Positions 22,946 through 35,061 are shown, counted from the first letter of the stretch. The stretch: DNA of 64,000 nt from Tillus elongatus (GCA_964006375.1 OZ023267.1:83933406-83997405), one strand, 5' to 3'. The notes: generated by a model not told the origin, from the sequence alone. Numbers and translations are program-made.

Positions 22946-23278
22946 AGTTTGGATAGTGCCCTTTTGGCACTTCAAAACAAAATAAACTTTATTTCGAAAT
23001 TACAACAAGTTTAATTATAATTTTAAAACAAAGGAGAAATACACGATGTTTAATGTGGAAACACTCGTAATAAATTCTAACATAATACTGTATCTTACTT
23101 GTACATATTAAGTCGAATCTGCTTAGCTAACATTATAAAATAAAACAACTTAAACTAAATAATTATGTTGACTATGATTATTCAGCGGTTTTAGTATTTC
23201 CGCGTCGAACGACTGCTTCGATCCTATTACTCTACTAACACGAGATATCAGTACAGCATTATACAGGGTGCTGTAACT
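22946..23278 (-). repeat. E3 3' LTR
   Basis: Direct copy of 30542-30873 with small indels near 22975-23010 and a few substitutions. A purine-rich tract, AAGGGAGGAG on the minus strand, lies just inside at 23279-23290. Confidence 0.93.
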
Positions 23279-23307
23279 CCTCCCTTGCCAGATGAGATTT
23301 AGGGTAC

Positions 23308-25020
23308 CTAAATCTTGAAATTGATGTCCTCCAGGGGAACTTTGTGGGTCTTCTTAAGTTCGTTGACAATTTTGGACTCGGCTGCGGAACTGGTTATTCT
23401 GCCTTTAAATTTCCAAAAACAGAAACATGCTACTGTTAATAAAAGAACACAAACAGTTAAAGTAAAAACACTTATCGAAGTATGAATTACAGGAACACTT
23501 ATTGTTTGTAGTAACTCCTTCTGATGCTGTAGTTGGGATTTCACTAAATTCAATTCATCTAAATTTATAGATTCTAGATACAAAGGCACAATGTTAAGTT
23601 TTGAGTTCATAGACAGTTCACTAAATTTGAGTGCGGGTAACGGTACATAGAAAAGTTTTTAATTTCAGATTGAAGAGAACTTACGGTTTGTCCTTTGATT
23701 TTTACCTCACAGCCTTCTTCTATTTTTACCAGATAACTACCATCTATGGCCAAGATTTTACGGTCATCGCTGCATCTGTAGTTGACTATATTTTCTACTG
23801 GAGAGATGATGATCCATTTACTTTCGCTGATCTTCTGAATCTTCACATCTTCTATTAAAATTTGGTGATGCTCACAATTGTTATACTGGGTGGAGAACTT
23901 TATTAATTGTATTTCACAAGGGCTGTTTGCACTGATGTGATTCATTGTTTGAGCTTGACACAGGAATTCAGTTGGTCGGACTTCTCGACATGGTCCATCA
24001 TGGAGTTTGTAATATTCATCATTCAAGGAAAGGTATTTTGAATGGGGAATTAATGTTAGGAATGTGTGGGTCAAACTATTGCGAATGGGAAAGGCATATA
24101 AATGATAGTAATCGTAATATGCTGACTCAACCAAAGGTACATCTAAAATGAATGTTAACTGAGTGGTTTTGTAATAGCTTTTAATAGTAATTATTTCTTC
24201 ATAAAGGGCCATATTATCTATATTTACCTTATACGGCAAATTTACTTTATGTCTCTGAATTTTATTAAGCTCTATCAATAAATCATCTGTTTCTAAAATA
24301 GAGGGATGCATAGTCTTCAATTTGGCAAATGTTATTGCATTAACTAAAATCTCCAAAATATTTTTAATTCATGTTATTTCGGTAATTAACTGAACAAAGA
24401 GCATTTGAGCTAGGATTACTATGTCCATGTAATCCTGTCTTAAGTCTTCAGCTTCAAAATTTTTCGTTAGAAATTCAATACGGTCTATCTTTTTTTGATT
24501 GTTAGTCAAAATGTAAACTGTTTGATTAAATTTGGTAATAGCGGTTTCCGTTAGTGACATTTGATTTTTTTGAATGATTTCTAATTTATTCTGGGTACTA
24601 GTTAGCTCTAAAATTGTGTAGTCATAACGTTTAGCATCATTATCATCTAAATTTCCTGTGATAGACTTAATTACTGTTCCGAGTCTGTTTATCAAACCTC
24701 TCTTTTTTCGATTTAAACTTGATGGTATAATTTGTTTGAAAATTTTGTTAGTTTCACTTATTTCATGGAATAACACATTTTGGTAGTTTCGTAGTTCTTC
24801 ATAATAGGATCCATTATAAGGGGAGTTTTGTATAGAGATGTTCAGGTGATAGGATGTGTTTTGTAAAAAGTTAAAGTCTTGTAAAAGTGGTTGTAGTTCA
24901 ATCGTTCTAATCAATGTCCATTTATCGATAGCGTTTTGCATAGTTCCTATTTTTAGGGGTAGCAGTCCAGGGTTGTCATTCAGTCTGTTAAACTCTACCT
25001 GTCCAAGGACATGGGTGAGG
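23308..25020 (-). pseudogene. env: E3 env-like fusion glycoprotein, broken
   Basis: Remnant of the insect errantivirus envelope protein, a class related to baculovirus F protein that mediates membrane fusion. A furin-type basic site with fusion-peptide-like sequence after it lies near 24700-24725, and a C-terminal membrane segment near 23400-23480. The N-terminal signal region probably starts before 24941, about 25000. Breaks: in-frame TGA at 24369-24371 and a frame change near 23640-23665. As it stands it cannot make a complete envelope. This is an arthropod endogenous element; host range and activity cannot be judged. Confidence 0.8.
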
Positions 25021-25243
25021 AAGAGGATTGACCTGAAACATTAGGTCGTTTTAGATTTCGTAGATGTCGTTTAGCTATTTGTTTATTTTTTCTAATTAAT
25101 GCAACATTTTTATCTGTAACTTTTATCAATTCAAATAGACCTTCGAATTTTGGATTATTTTTATTTCGTTTATCTACTTTAGTATAGACATGTGTTTCCT
25201 TATTAAATAAAGCGGTATCATCTTTGGAATTTCTGCCGGACAC
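24995..25243 (-). pseudogene. E3 integrase C-terminal segment
   Basis: Shows VYTKVDKRNKNNPKFEG and NVALIRKNKQIAKRHLRNL, the small beta-rich chromatin-binding segment seen after the core in errantivirus integrases. It is out of frame with the core. Confidence 0.7.
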
Positions 25244-25263
25244 AACTCTTAATTTATTTTTTT

Positions 25264-26241
25264 CTAAATTCTCTTTAATTTTTCGTACATTAAATTTAGT
25301 TTATTTTTGTGTTGTAATAGGTACTCTTGCAAGAGTTTTTGTTGATCGTTTATATCATACACATCTTTACAAGAGGTATGACCTAAGACAATATCAAACG
25401 GGGTAAAATTTGTGGCTGAATGAATGGAATGATTGTATGCCATAATCGCATAACACATAATTTTCGTTATCGGGTCTTTTGGATAAATTTGACGTAATAT
25501 GCGTATGTGTTCTAATAAAGTTGAATGCAAGCGTTCTATGAAACCGTTAGAATTTGGATTTCTGGGGGTGGTGAAATGAACTTTTATCTTGTGCAAATTA
25601 AATAATTGTTTAACAGTTTCTGAGTATAGCTCTGAACCATTGTCACTTACTATTTGCTCGGGTGTTCCGTAGTAATAAAAATACTGGATTAAAGCATTAC
25701 AGGTTTCGATTGGATTTTTACTACTAATAGCTACTGCTTGCCCTAATTTGGAAAATGAATCAATTAAAGTTAAATAAATTTGATTTTCAATTATAAATGT
25801 ATCTATATGTAAAATTTGGAAAGGTTTTGTTGGAGTTTCTGTAAGCATTAAAGGTATATTAGGTGGGTTACGGTCATATTTTGCTCTTTTACATATTTCG
25901 CAATTATTTATAAACTCGGTAACTTTTTCTTTCATGTGTGAAAAATAATATTTATTAGCTATTTCTTTAAGTGTCTCATTAATACCACGATGATTAGTTT
26001 TAGAGGTGTGATAACTTTGTATTACTTCTTGAATATCAGCTGTGTCGGCCAAAGGAATTCTACGTTTCGGAGAGCTTATTATTTCAGGGCCATTGTCATT
26101 AAATAGTTCAGTGTAAATATTACTAAAGTCCTTATATAATTGATCGGTTTCAAAATTAAAATAGTAACGTTTATTTGAAACGGTATAATCTCGTAAAAAT
26201 TTAACAATATGGTCTCTATTATTTTGTCGAGGAATTTGCAC
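25264..26241 (-). pseudogene. pol: E3 integrase
   Basis: The zinc-binding region (HTSKTNHRG, CEICKRAKYD) and DDE core (LHIDTF, VSDNGSEL, NSNGFIERLHSTL) are present. It is separated from RNase H by one stop. The C-terminal segment continues in another frame at 25243-24995 (FEGLFELIKVTDKNVALI), so a frameshift lies near 25250-25264. Confidence 0.87.
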
Positions 26242-26793
26242 TTAGTATTTAGTTTGATTATAAATTTTTACCTGTTTTACTGGTCTGGGGTTATAATTTA
26301 CTGGGGAAATATAATATTGATTCGGTTGTTTTTCAATGGGATTTTCAGATATTTGTATAATTTTTTTCGGTTCAACATTTACTTGAGAATGATCACTTTC
26401 GTCCGAGTTTTCAGTTGGTTTTTGTGCGAGTAAATTACGTCTTAGTTCACTTAAAGGGATATCTTCTGAATCTGGACTATTAGGAATTTCGATTGGGATA
26501 AAAGGCATTTCCGGTGGAGTCACAGGTGGTATATATTCATTTGTCGGTTGTGGTAATATCATACTTAAAGGAGGTGTATTTAGTTCACGGTCAAAGTCCT
26601 GTAAACGTCTCTCATTACTGTCTACATTATTAAACGTTGATGAAATCTCATCATCTAGAGCATTTACCTGTATGCGAGATAATGCGTCAGCATTCGTATT
26701 GTATTTGCCTTTTTTATATATAATTTCATAGTCGTACTCTTCCAGTTTTAATCTCCACCTAGTTAATTTTGAATTTGGTTCTTTTAATTTCAT
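26242..26793 (-). pseudogene. pol: E3 RNase H end and connection
   Basis: Contains [20 protein letters not shown] and NADALSRI, the usual boundary between RNase H and integrase in gypsy elements, then a Pro/Glu-rich linker. It closes with TAA at 26242-26244, in the same frame as the integrase. Confidence 0.8.
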
Positions 26794-26895
26794 TAACCAA
26801 AGTAATGGTCTATGATCGGTGTAAATGTAAAATTTACGTCCGTATAAATATGGCCTAAAATATTTAGTCGCCCAAACTATAGCTAAAATCTTTAT

Positions 26896-28055
26896 CTATA
26901 GTCGAATATTTTTGTTCATTGTATTTAGGGTGCGAGATGCATAACTTATTGGTTTATCACTACCTAAAGATCCTTGCGATAACACTGCCCCTAAAGCTAC
27001 ATTTGAAGCGTCTGTCGTCAAAATAAAAGGTTTTGTAAAGTCGGGATATTGTAAGATAGGGTCATTCATCAAAATGTTTTTACAAGTTTCAAAGGACTCA
27101 AGGAAATCTTTGTCATGACTTATATTGGCATTTTTCTTAAGGCATTTAGTTAGTGGTTTAGTCAATTTTCCAAAATCGCGTATAAATTTTTGATAATACC
27201 CTACAAGACCTAGAAAGCCTTTGATTTCTTTACGGGTCTTGGGAAGTGGATACTGTTTTATGACCTTAATCTTATCTGGATTAGGTTTCACCCCCCGATC
27301 TGTGATTATATGCCCAAGATACATTACTTCCTTCTTTAGAAATTCGCTTTTATCGAGCTGAATTTTTAGGTTGGCCTGTCTTAATCTTTCAAATACGTCT
27401 TTTAGTCTTTCAATATGTTCCTGAAGGGAAGTTGAAAATACTATGATGTCATCTAGATAGGAAAAATATTTCTCGTTTTGTATACCCCTAAGAATATTTT
27501 GCATTAGGCGCTCGAAACAGGGTGGCCCATTGATTACCCCAAAAGGTAGCCGCATATATTCAAAATGGATGACCTGCGTGGAGAAGGCAGTTTTTTCAAT
27601 ATCTTCTGGTGCCATTTCAATTTGATGGTAACCAGAAGCTAAGTCAAGAGTGGTGTAATATTGGCTTCGTCCAAGTTTGTCTAAGATGTCGGAAATATTA
27701 GGAAGAGGATAGTTTTGGCATTTAATTTACGATAATCTATTACCATACCAAATTTCTGTTTACCACTGCTGTCCTTTTTTTTTGGAATCACTAATACAGG
27801 GCTGCCCCATGGGGAACAGGGTGGTCGAATTATACCTTGTTTTAGTAAGTCGTCTACTTGTCGTTTAACTTCTTGTTGTTGAACATGGGGTAAGCGATAC
27901 GGTCTTACATAAACTGGATCTGGGTCAGATAATCTAATATGATGTTTTATTTGATGTGAAAATGTGAGAGGGACTCCTTCACAATAAAATATATCTTTAT
28001 ATTCCCTACATAAAGCTTCAATTGCTGTTTTTTCTTCAATATTTAAATGATCAAG
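26896..28055 (-). pseudogene. pol: E3 reverse transcriptase
   Basis: Two frames. The first carries the N-terminal fingers, down to MVIDYRKLN near 27735. A small deletion near 27705-27720 shifts the frame, and the rest (27700-26896) carries LDLASGYHQIEM, the catalytic FSYLDDIIVF and the start of RNase H (LTTDASNVALGAVL). A further shift and stop occur near 26880-26900. The enzyme is not functional. Confidence 0.85.
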
Positions 28056-28763
28056 TCAAAGTTTTTCTAAATTTTGATTTTGAAGATATTCTAATTCTAT
28101 CCCTGAGAAATCTGCGTCCATGTGTTCGTCAATGTGTTCAGTGAAATTTAATTCTGTTTCCGTAATTGGGTCAAGTTTCAATGGCGAGTTTAATATTACT
28201 TCTACATGTTTATCTGTACTATTCAAGACACTCACATATGAAAAACCCTGATCTACGTTAACTAATGACTCTGGTATTTCTACTCCAGGTCGCAATGTTA
28301 TTTTCGATAAAACGCCAGTATTTGTGGAACAAGAAACTGGAATTTTAATAATTTTCTCTGTTCTTGCTTCTATTTCAAGTTTAAAATTTTGATAAGTTCT
28401 TTTATTAGTATTCTGTTGTTCAGACGGAAAATAAAGTGGAATTACTGCTTTATTTGTAATTAATTGTCTATTTTTAAAATCTATTCTGGCTCCTAACCTT
28501 TGTAATAAATCAGAACCAATCAAACCATGATATTGATTACTAATATTAAAAATGTAAAATTTATATTTTGCTTTTCCTGTGTTGAACATTAATGGTAAGG
28601 GAATTTTTGCAATTTCGTTATGTGTATTCGTCTGATGGACGGATTTGATTTGAAAATATTCATTTTCTATAAAATTTTTGTAATAAGTATAAGCTAAAGA
28701 TGGGCACAATAAAGATTTCGTACTGCCACTATCCAACATGAATTTTAAATTTATACCAGGCAC
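28056..28763 (-). pseudogene. pol: E3 protease and start of RT
   Basis: The aspartic protease core is visible as KFMLDSGSTKSLL with downstream YHGLIGSDLLQRLG. Homology extends upstream of the first usable start, so pol is normally reached by frameshifting from gag. It ends in TGA at 28056-28058, but the same frame continues into the RT N-terminus (IIRPPCSPWGSPV). Confidence 0.85.
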
Positions 28764-28874
28764 GATTACGTAGGGTAGTTTTGGGCAATTATCTAAATTA
28801 ACCTGTATTATGTGTTCTGATCTAAATTCAGGCTCGAATGAAAATTTTGTCCATTTTCAGTATAATAGTTATCA

Positions 28875-30050
28875 TTAATTATTATCTCTAGGTTCATAAG
28901 AATTTTCAGGGTAAGGTTCTGAAAAGTTATCAGGTTCACAATATTCAAAATTTGTTGCATTATTTTCATAATTTCCTTGAATAAAATTTGTGTCGTTATA
29001 GTCGTTGTTTTGTATGGGTCTGTCAGATTGTACTTCGTGATGATAAAGTTCCTCACTCGTATATCGTCTGTTTTGTGTGTTGGGTATGGTATTTGACGGT
29101 CTATGATTTCTGGTGGAAGTTTCCATAGGAGTAGGCTTATAAGTTGGAACAAAATTAGGGTTGGGTCGGAAAACATTTCGATTAGAATTTCTTGCGAAAT
29201 TTTGTGAAACAGGTTGATAATTAGGTCTCTGTTGTTGAATATTTTGTTTTCTCTCAAAAGGATTTAGTTGTGGAAAATTATTTCTCGAAAATTGTGAATT
29301 AGATGGTCTTTGATTAAATGGTTGATTATTAGAAAATGGCTTATGAAAATTACCTAGATTTTGAGAAGTAAAACTATTTTGGAATGGTTTATTTTGAAAA
29401 TTGTTACTATTACTGATTTTATTAGGTGTGCTAGTATGCATATATTTCATTTGTTTTTCGCCATACTGGAAATTTTCTTCCTCTACTACTAATGCCATAG
29501 CTTGCTCCAAATGTATCGGTTTTTGTAATCTAATTGCAAGTCCTAATTGTCCGTGCAGTCCATGTAAAAAGGTCTGCAAGGCCATTTTGTCATAAATTTC
29601 ATTTTTTACTAAACGAATATTGTTATCATCTATAGTTAATCTTAATTTACTTTGTAGCAAACTTCTAGCATCTTGTATTCGCATACCAAATTGATATGGC
29701 GTTTCATTTTGGTTAGGTTTAAGTAACATTAAGTCTCTAGCTAAACAGTCTTCATCTCTCTGGTCTGAAAAATATTGTTGTAAGAGAAGTTTTATTCGGG
29801 GGCAATTTGTGGCATCTTCTCTACTAGCTATTAAAGTTTTTGCTCTTCCCTCTAGTTTATTAACTATTATTCTAAGGATCCAATTATTGCGGTCATTATT
29901 TAAATTCAGTGTATCAACAAAAGATGATAAGAAATTTTCACAAGCTCCAATAAATAATGCCAAAATGGCTTGATCCCCGTCATAACTGGGAATTGCATTA
30001 ATATGATAAGATTTAATTTTGGTTTGTGCAGCAACGTTTTGTTCAGTCAT
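28875..30050 (-). CDS. gag: E3 gag
   Basis: A 391-residue open frame for the structural protein. The N-terminal half is a helical capsid-like region (DQAILALFIGACENFL, then YFSDQRDEDCLARDL). The C-terminal half is rich in Asn, Gln, Pro, Phe and Arg, with no zinc knuckle, as is usual for errantivirus Gag, where a basic disordered tail probably binds RNA. It closes with TAA followed closely by further stops. Confidence 0.88.
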   Translation of the reverse strand: MTEQNVAAQTKIKSYHINAIPSYDGDQAILALFIGACENFLSSFVDTLNLNNDRNNWILRIIVNKLEGRAKTLIASREDATNCPRIKLLLQQYFSDQRDEDCLARDLMLLKPNQNETPYQFGMRIQDARSLLQSKLRLTIDDNNIRLVKNEIYDKMALQTFLHGLHGQLGLAIRLQKPIHLEQAMALVVEEENFQYGEKQMKYMHTSTPNKISNSNNFQNKPFQNSFTSQNLGNFHKPFSNNQPFNQRPSNSQFSRNNFPQLNPFERKQNIQQQRPNYQPVSQNFARNSNRNVFRPNPNFVPTYKPTPMETSTRNHRPSNTIPNTQNRRYTSEELYHHEVQSDRPIQNNDYNDTNFIQGNYENNATNFEYCEPDNFSEPYPENSYEPRDNN

Positions 30051-30523
30051 TTTAATATTTTTATTTTCTAACGTAAAATTATTTTATAAATTTAACACTA
30101 ATTTGACTGGTTTAATAATATTTTGTCTAGAAATGTCCTTAAAATTTTTATCTTAGTCAGACATACACAATTATAAAATTTATGGGATAATTATATAAAG
30201 GATAATGAAAATTACTCACAATATTTTTCCATTTGCTTAATTATGAAGTCGGCAGTGTTGTCCTTCTTCGCTGACGATTTTTGGTCACTTCTATCTGTAC
30301 TTGACTTGGCCCTTCGAGGTTGGCGATGATGTCCTTCCTTTTGTGGCTGTGTTGTCTTCTGCTAGTGGTGGCTTCTGCTAGTGGTGGCTTCTGCTGTTGA
30401 GGTTGGCGATGATGTCCTTACTCGTTGACGATGTTTGTCACTTTAAATTTTGTAGGTTGCAGGTTTTTAACGATAAAAATCGACGTGTACCTTTGCGATT
30501 TTTGTCAAAAATACACTTAAACC

Positions 30524-30542
30524 TATACTAACGACTGCGCCA
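30524..30542 (-). other. E3 primer-binding site (tRNA-Ser type)
   Basis: The minus strand reads TGGCGCAGTCG followed by TTAGTA, its first T shared with the LTR end. It is complementary to the 3' end of insect tRNA-Ser species that begin GCAGTCG. Confidence 0.75.
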
Positions 30543-30873
30543 GTTTGGATAGTGCCCTTTTGGCACTTCAAAATAAAACAAAAACTGTATTTCGAAATTA
30601 CAAGTTTAATTATAATTTTAAAACAAAGGAGAAATACACGATGTTTAATGTGGAAATACTCGTAATAAATTCTTACATAATATTGTATCTTACTTGTATA
30701 TATAAAGACGAATCTGCTTAGCTAACATTATAAAATAAAACAACTTAAACTAAATAATTATGTTGACTATGATTATTCAGCCGTTTTAGTATTTCCGCGT
30801 TGAACGACTGCTTCGATCCTATTACTATACTAACACGAGATATCAGTACAGCATTATACAGGGTGCTGTAACT
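30542..30873 (-). repeat. E3 5' LTR
   Basis: Next to the primer site. Same termini as 22946-23278. Confidence 0.93.
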
Positions 30874-30877
30874 CGCG

Positions 30878-31187
30878 TCACGGTGGATGTGCTGGCTCTC
30901 GCACGGTTCTGACGACTTTCAATGCCGGCGCCGCAGACGGTGCGCGTTGTTTGATGCAGCGGATCAGCCCGTCCGTCCCCGCTTTCATCGTTTCGCATAC
31001 CGCAGAACCCGCCCGGCCGATCTCAACCCGCCACCACCGGTCTCGCGACGTGCTCTTGAACTATATTTTATCAAGCATTTACGAATGTTTTAATAACAAC
31101 AATAAATTAAATTAAATACAGATGGTACGGATCTATTCGCCTGTTAACTAATTAGATTATCTAATGACAATTACGTCACTTCGTGAC
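30878..31187 (-). repeat. E2 3' LTR, second part (after E3)
   Basis: Continues the LTR after E3 and its CGCG duplication. It matches 39529-39834 and ends TTCGTGACA. The purine-rich AGATGAGAGGCGGA tract (minus strand, 31188-31203) lies directly inside and is the likely polypurine tract. Confidence 0.9.
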
Positions 31188-31976
31188 ATCCGCCTCTCAT
31201 CTGAAAGAAAAAACGAAGTTTTTTCTTCCACATCCCGACCTCACCGGTCCTCTGGTCCCCAATATAACAATAATAATACAAGAAAATAATAAGCCTACTA
31301 ATATGTCGAGAAAGAATGCGCATAATGTGACCTCAAAGGAAAGTTCGCCTTTCTTATTCCTTCTAAGCAAGCGGTCCTACCCAATACACTTTTAAACTAA
31401 ATCAAACATTTTTCAAAGCAAGAATAAATATTTAGTATGTGTAACAGAAAATGATATCAAATTTCCCATCATATTCCCTGGGTATGCGCAAAATTTCTTT
31501 CTTTCATTTAAAATTTCATTAAAAAAAAAACGAAATATATTCTTAAACTAAATCAAACATTTTTGAATGGAAAATTAAATAATTAGAATTCATAAGTAAA
31601 CAAAAAATAAAATATATCCTTAAACTAAATCCAACAACTCTCAAAAGGAAACGCTTAGAATGTGCAAAGTCACCTAATTATAAAGCAAAATATATCCTTA
31701 GGCTAAACTTAAACAATGTTCCAAACACAAATACGGAACAGTTATCTCCGTAGAGGCACTGAGGTGCGTCTATATGCAATATCGTTTAATTCAAGTAAAT
31801 GATCCAAAAGAAAAATGCAAGTTAAACTAAAATGACCAGGGCTCCTAAGCGTAAATAAACAAACCGTTCAGATTGAACACACCCGACATTGGGAGCTTCC
31901 CGCCTCAAATGAATTGGGAGCTATTTGAACAGAACTTATCACAAAATGTCTGAGAATTAGGTTGAGTACACTATGC
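31188..31976. other. E2 3' untranslated internal region
   Basis: Between the end of E2 pol and the 3' LTR. No coding sequence is recognised beyond short AT-rich frames. Several near-copies of CCTTAAACTAAATC-like blocks occur at about 31393, 31533, 31618 and 31696, a loose local repetition. Confidence 0.5.
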
Positions 31977-32434
31977 TTAATCTAAATAATAGTCAATTAT
32001 AGTCTCACCCACAGTCCCCTCGTTTGTGTACCGTCGAGTGGCACTCCTAGAAGTGTCCCACACTCCCGTGTCACACAATGCACCTAGTACCTGTCGCCTG
32101 TCCATCCAGTCGTGCAGCCGCACGTGGCCCCCTGCGTCGGGTCCATGGAGCGCCGGCTGGCACCAGGCGATACGACCTGCCCAGGTAGCAGCACCCATCC
32201 CATGAGGTGGCCTCCAACTGTTCGGGCTTGCTGGTTGGCAACTCCTGCAGTTCCCATGGCTTCGGTCGTTCAGCACCAGGTTACCCTGGGAGCTACACGT
32301 GCAACCTGGGGCGTACGCTGCATGGCTCTTGTAGCTACTCCTCTTCTCCATGACCACATTTGGTTTTCCTGGGTCCTGACAGGAACATTCTCGGGGCCTA
32401 CTGCCCACTTTCCCACCTTGGGAGCATTTAACGG

Positions 32435-32827
32435 CTACCCACAGCGGGTGTGTCCAGACTGACCACACCTACAACATAAACTCTTCTCTGCCATCGGTAA
32501 ATACTCTGGTTTTACGGGAACAATTTCGTCGATTCTGGATGCCTCTGCTGCTGCATATGCACGGATAAAGTGTAGTTCTGGCGGCGGCGGCGGCGACGCA
32601 TTCACTGTCTCTGGCTGCTGTGGTGCATGAAACTTGTTCAGATCTTTCACATGTATGTGTTTCAGCAGCTTGCCCTTGGTATCCCGGAGGTCATACACCA
32701 CCGGCGACACTTGACCACTGTATAGGGACCAGAATATTTCGCCGCGAGCTTTGCGGCAAAACCACTGGTTCCTTGAGATAACGGATGTTCCCGGCGTAGC
32801 ACCTGTTCGCCAACTTTGCATTGCCAT
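32435..32827 (-). pseudogene. E2 pol C-terminus with zinc-knuckle-like tail
   Basis: Continues the integrase after a frameshift near 32725 (GQVSPVVYDL, then HIHVKDLNKFHAP). The tail reads LCCRCGQSGHTRCG before TAG. CX2CX4H is clear, but the final Cys of a CX2CX4HX4C knuckle is missing at the stop. E1 has no such knuckle at its pol end. Confidence 0.65.
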
Positions 32828-33705
32828 TCCCTGCGGCGCAAATTGTAGTGGCGACTCTGTTGGGTGAACGTCCTTGCCAGATTCATTCTTACTAACTCGA
32901 ATGTTTCTCGCAGCTTCTTCAGACGGTTATGACGGTCTTCTATTTCTCCCGGCGTCGTCTCCGGCTCCTCTAGCTGACTCTCCGGCGGTATTTCGCGTTC
33001 AGCGTGCACCGCGCCGGGGACGGTCAGCTCTCGGCCGAAGTTCAGGAACGCTGGGGTGAATCCGATGGAATCCTGCTTGGCCGTGTTGATTGCGAACCCC
33101 AGTTCAGGTAGCCTTTCATCCCATTGTCGCTGATCATGCTCGCAAAACTGAGCGATCATGGTTTTCAGCGTGCGATTCGCCCTCTCTACAGCATTGGCCT
33201 GAGGAGTGTATATTGGGGTCAGTTTCTGGGCTATCCCGAACTCCTTCAGCCAGGCCTTGTGTTCATGAGACACTAGTTGTTTCCCGTTGTCCGAGATCAG
33301 TGTCCTGGGGCAGCCAAACTTAGTGATGACCATCTCAAACAACGCTTTGTTGACGGCGGGGGCGGTGGCTTTCTTCAACGGTCGGCATTCTACCCATTTC
33401 GTGAAACGGTCTTGGGCGACAATAATAAAATTGTGCCCCTTTTTGGACCGAGGTAGGGGTCCCACTAAATCGACGCAGACGGTTTCCCATGGTGTTTTGT
33501 TCGAGGAAGGCTGCGTCTTCCCGGGGGTCTGTTGTTGGGAGACTTTAAACCTCTGACAGCGATCAGATTGCCTCACATAACTCGCAACTTCTCGAAACAT
33601 CCCTGGCCAATAGTAGTAACAAGCTATACGGGCAATGGTTTTCAAAATGCCCATGTGCCCGGCGGTCGGTTCGTCGTGGTTCTCTCGTAGAATTCGGCCA
33701 CGCAC
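32662..33705 (-). pseudogene. pol: E2 integrase
   Basis: Zinc-binding region (HDEPTAGHMG ... SDRCQRFK, where one metal-ligand Cys appears as Ser) and catalytic core (VDLVGPLPRSKKG, LISDNGKQL, NAVERANRTLKTM). It is separated from RNase H by TGA codons near 33708-33712 and at 33769-33771, and runs out of frame near 32725. It is closely related to the E1 integrase throughout. Confidence 0.88.
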
Positions 33706-33768
33706 GTCCTTAGGGATTCACAATTTCCAGGGATCGCTCAGCTCGGGCTCGCTTAAGTTGTATGCGTC

Positions 33769-35061
33769 TCAAAAATGTCGATACAGTCTTCCGCCCCTGA
33801 TGGAATAGTCGGGAAATGCCTCCGGGTTCCTTTCCACCTGGTCCAACTTACGTCTGTACCAGGAACAGCTTGCTTCCTCCTCTGTGAAGCAAATATTCTC
33901 TTCCGCGGACTCTTCACAGCTCTCCAACGGTGAACGGTAGAGGGCGTCCGCTACACGGTTTAGTGCCCCTCGTCGATATTTTATCGTGAAGTCGTATTGC
34001 TGTAGAAATACGCTCCACCTGGCCACGCGCCCAATCGGGGTTTTAATCGTTTGCAACCACCTAAGAGATTGGTGGTATGTCAGTACTGTGAAATGGTACC
34101 CCTCCAGGTATGGGCGCATTTTTTCAATCCCCCATACTACCGCTAGGCACTCTTTTTCCGTCACGGAATAATTTTTCTCGGCATGGCAGAGCGTCCGACT
34201 GGCATACGCGATGACTTTCTCTGACCCGTCGATGTTCTGAGTCAGAGCTATGCCTAAGCCATTATCACTGGCATCAGTTTGCAAGACGAACTCTCTCGAA
34301 AAGTCCGGACAGGTCAATATCGGCGTCTGAGTGAGTAATTTCTTCAGGTTTTTAAACGCCCCCTCTTGCTCTTCACCCCAGTGCCATCGGTTTTTCTTCT
34401 TCAATATCTTGGTCAGGGGGGTCACTAGCTGTGAGAACTGCGGAATGAAGCGCCGGTACCACGAGGCGACCCCCAAAAATCTACGGACGTCTCTTACGGT
34501 TCGTGAGGTCGGCATGGCCTCGATAGCCTCTACTTTATCCGGGTCGGTGCTGATGCCATCCGCCGTCACAACATGCCCAACATATTTCAGCGACTTCCTG
34601 CAGAAGTGACATTTCTTCGGGTTTAGCTGCAAGTTACTCTGCCTCAGCCTTCGGAACACTTCCCTCAAGTTCTCCAGGTGTTCCTCAAAGGTCTCTCCCA
34701 TCACGATAACGTCGTCCAGGTAGGCGAAGGCGTGCGGCTCCATATCAGGGCCTATTATGGTATCCAACAGGCGCTGGAACGTAGCTGGAGCCGAGTGAAT
34801 TCCGAAAGGCATAACCTTGAACTGATACAACCCCCTCCCTGGGACGGTAAAGGCGGTGATGGGCTTACTTGTCGGCGTCAGAGGGATTTGCCAGTAACCC
34901 TGCTTCAAATCCAGACTGCTGATGTACTTGGCCCGGCGAAGCTTGTCGAGTATGCCCGATATATATGGGAGCGGGTAGGCGTCCTTGACGGAAACCTTGT
35001 TAACTTCCCGGAAGTCGACACAGAAGCGGTATTTTCCGTCCTTTTTCTTAACCATCACCAC
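33769..35061 (-). pseudogene. pol: E2 reverse transcriptase and RNase H
   Basis: RT palm with LDLKQGYWQIPL and the catalytic FAYLDDVIV, then RNase H with LQTDASDNGLGIAL and YSVTEKECLAVVW. The frame is open upstream past residue 1 to a TAA at about 35101-35103, where E1 has Glu, so the present start is arbitrary. It ends at TGA 33769-33771 where E1 has Trp. Three of the pol stops are single-base nonsense changes relative to E1. Confidence 0.9.

Larger units (their letters stand above)
22946..30873 (-). mobile_element. Errantivirus-like LTR element E3 (gag-pol-env) nested in E2
   Basis: A 7.9-kb element with 332-333 bp LTRs beginning AGTTTGG and ending GTAACT, flanked by the target duplication CGCG (22942-22945, 30874-30877). 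The order gag, protease-RT-RNase H-integrase, env on the minus strand, the AGT...ACT termini, the tRNA-Ser-type primer site and the CG-rich target fit insect errantiviruses (17.6/297/ZAM group). All reading frames except gag carry breaks, so this is a defective endogenous copy. Confidence 0.93.

Noticed and set aside
32112..32462. 116-residue plus-strand frame
   Set aside because: Lies antisense to the end of E2 pol, with no recognisable domain.
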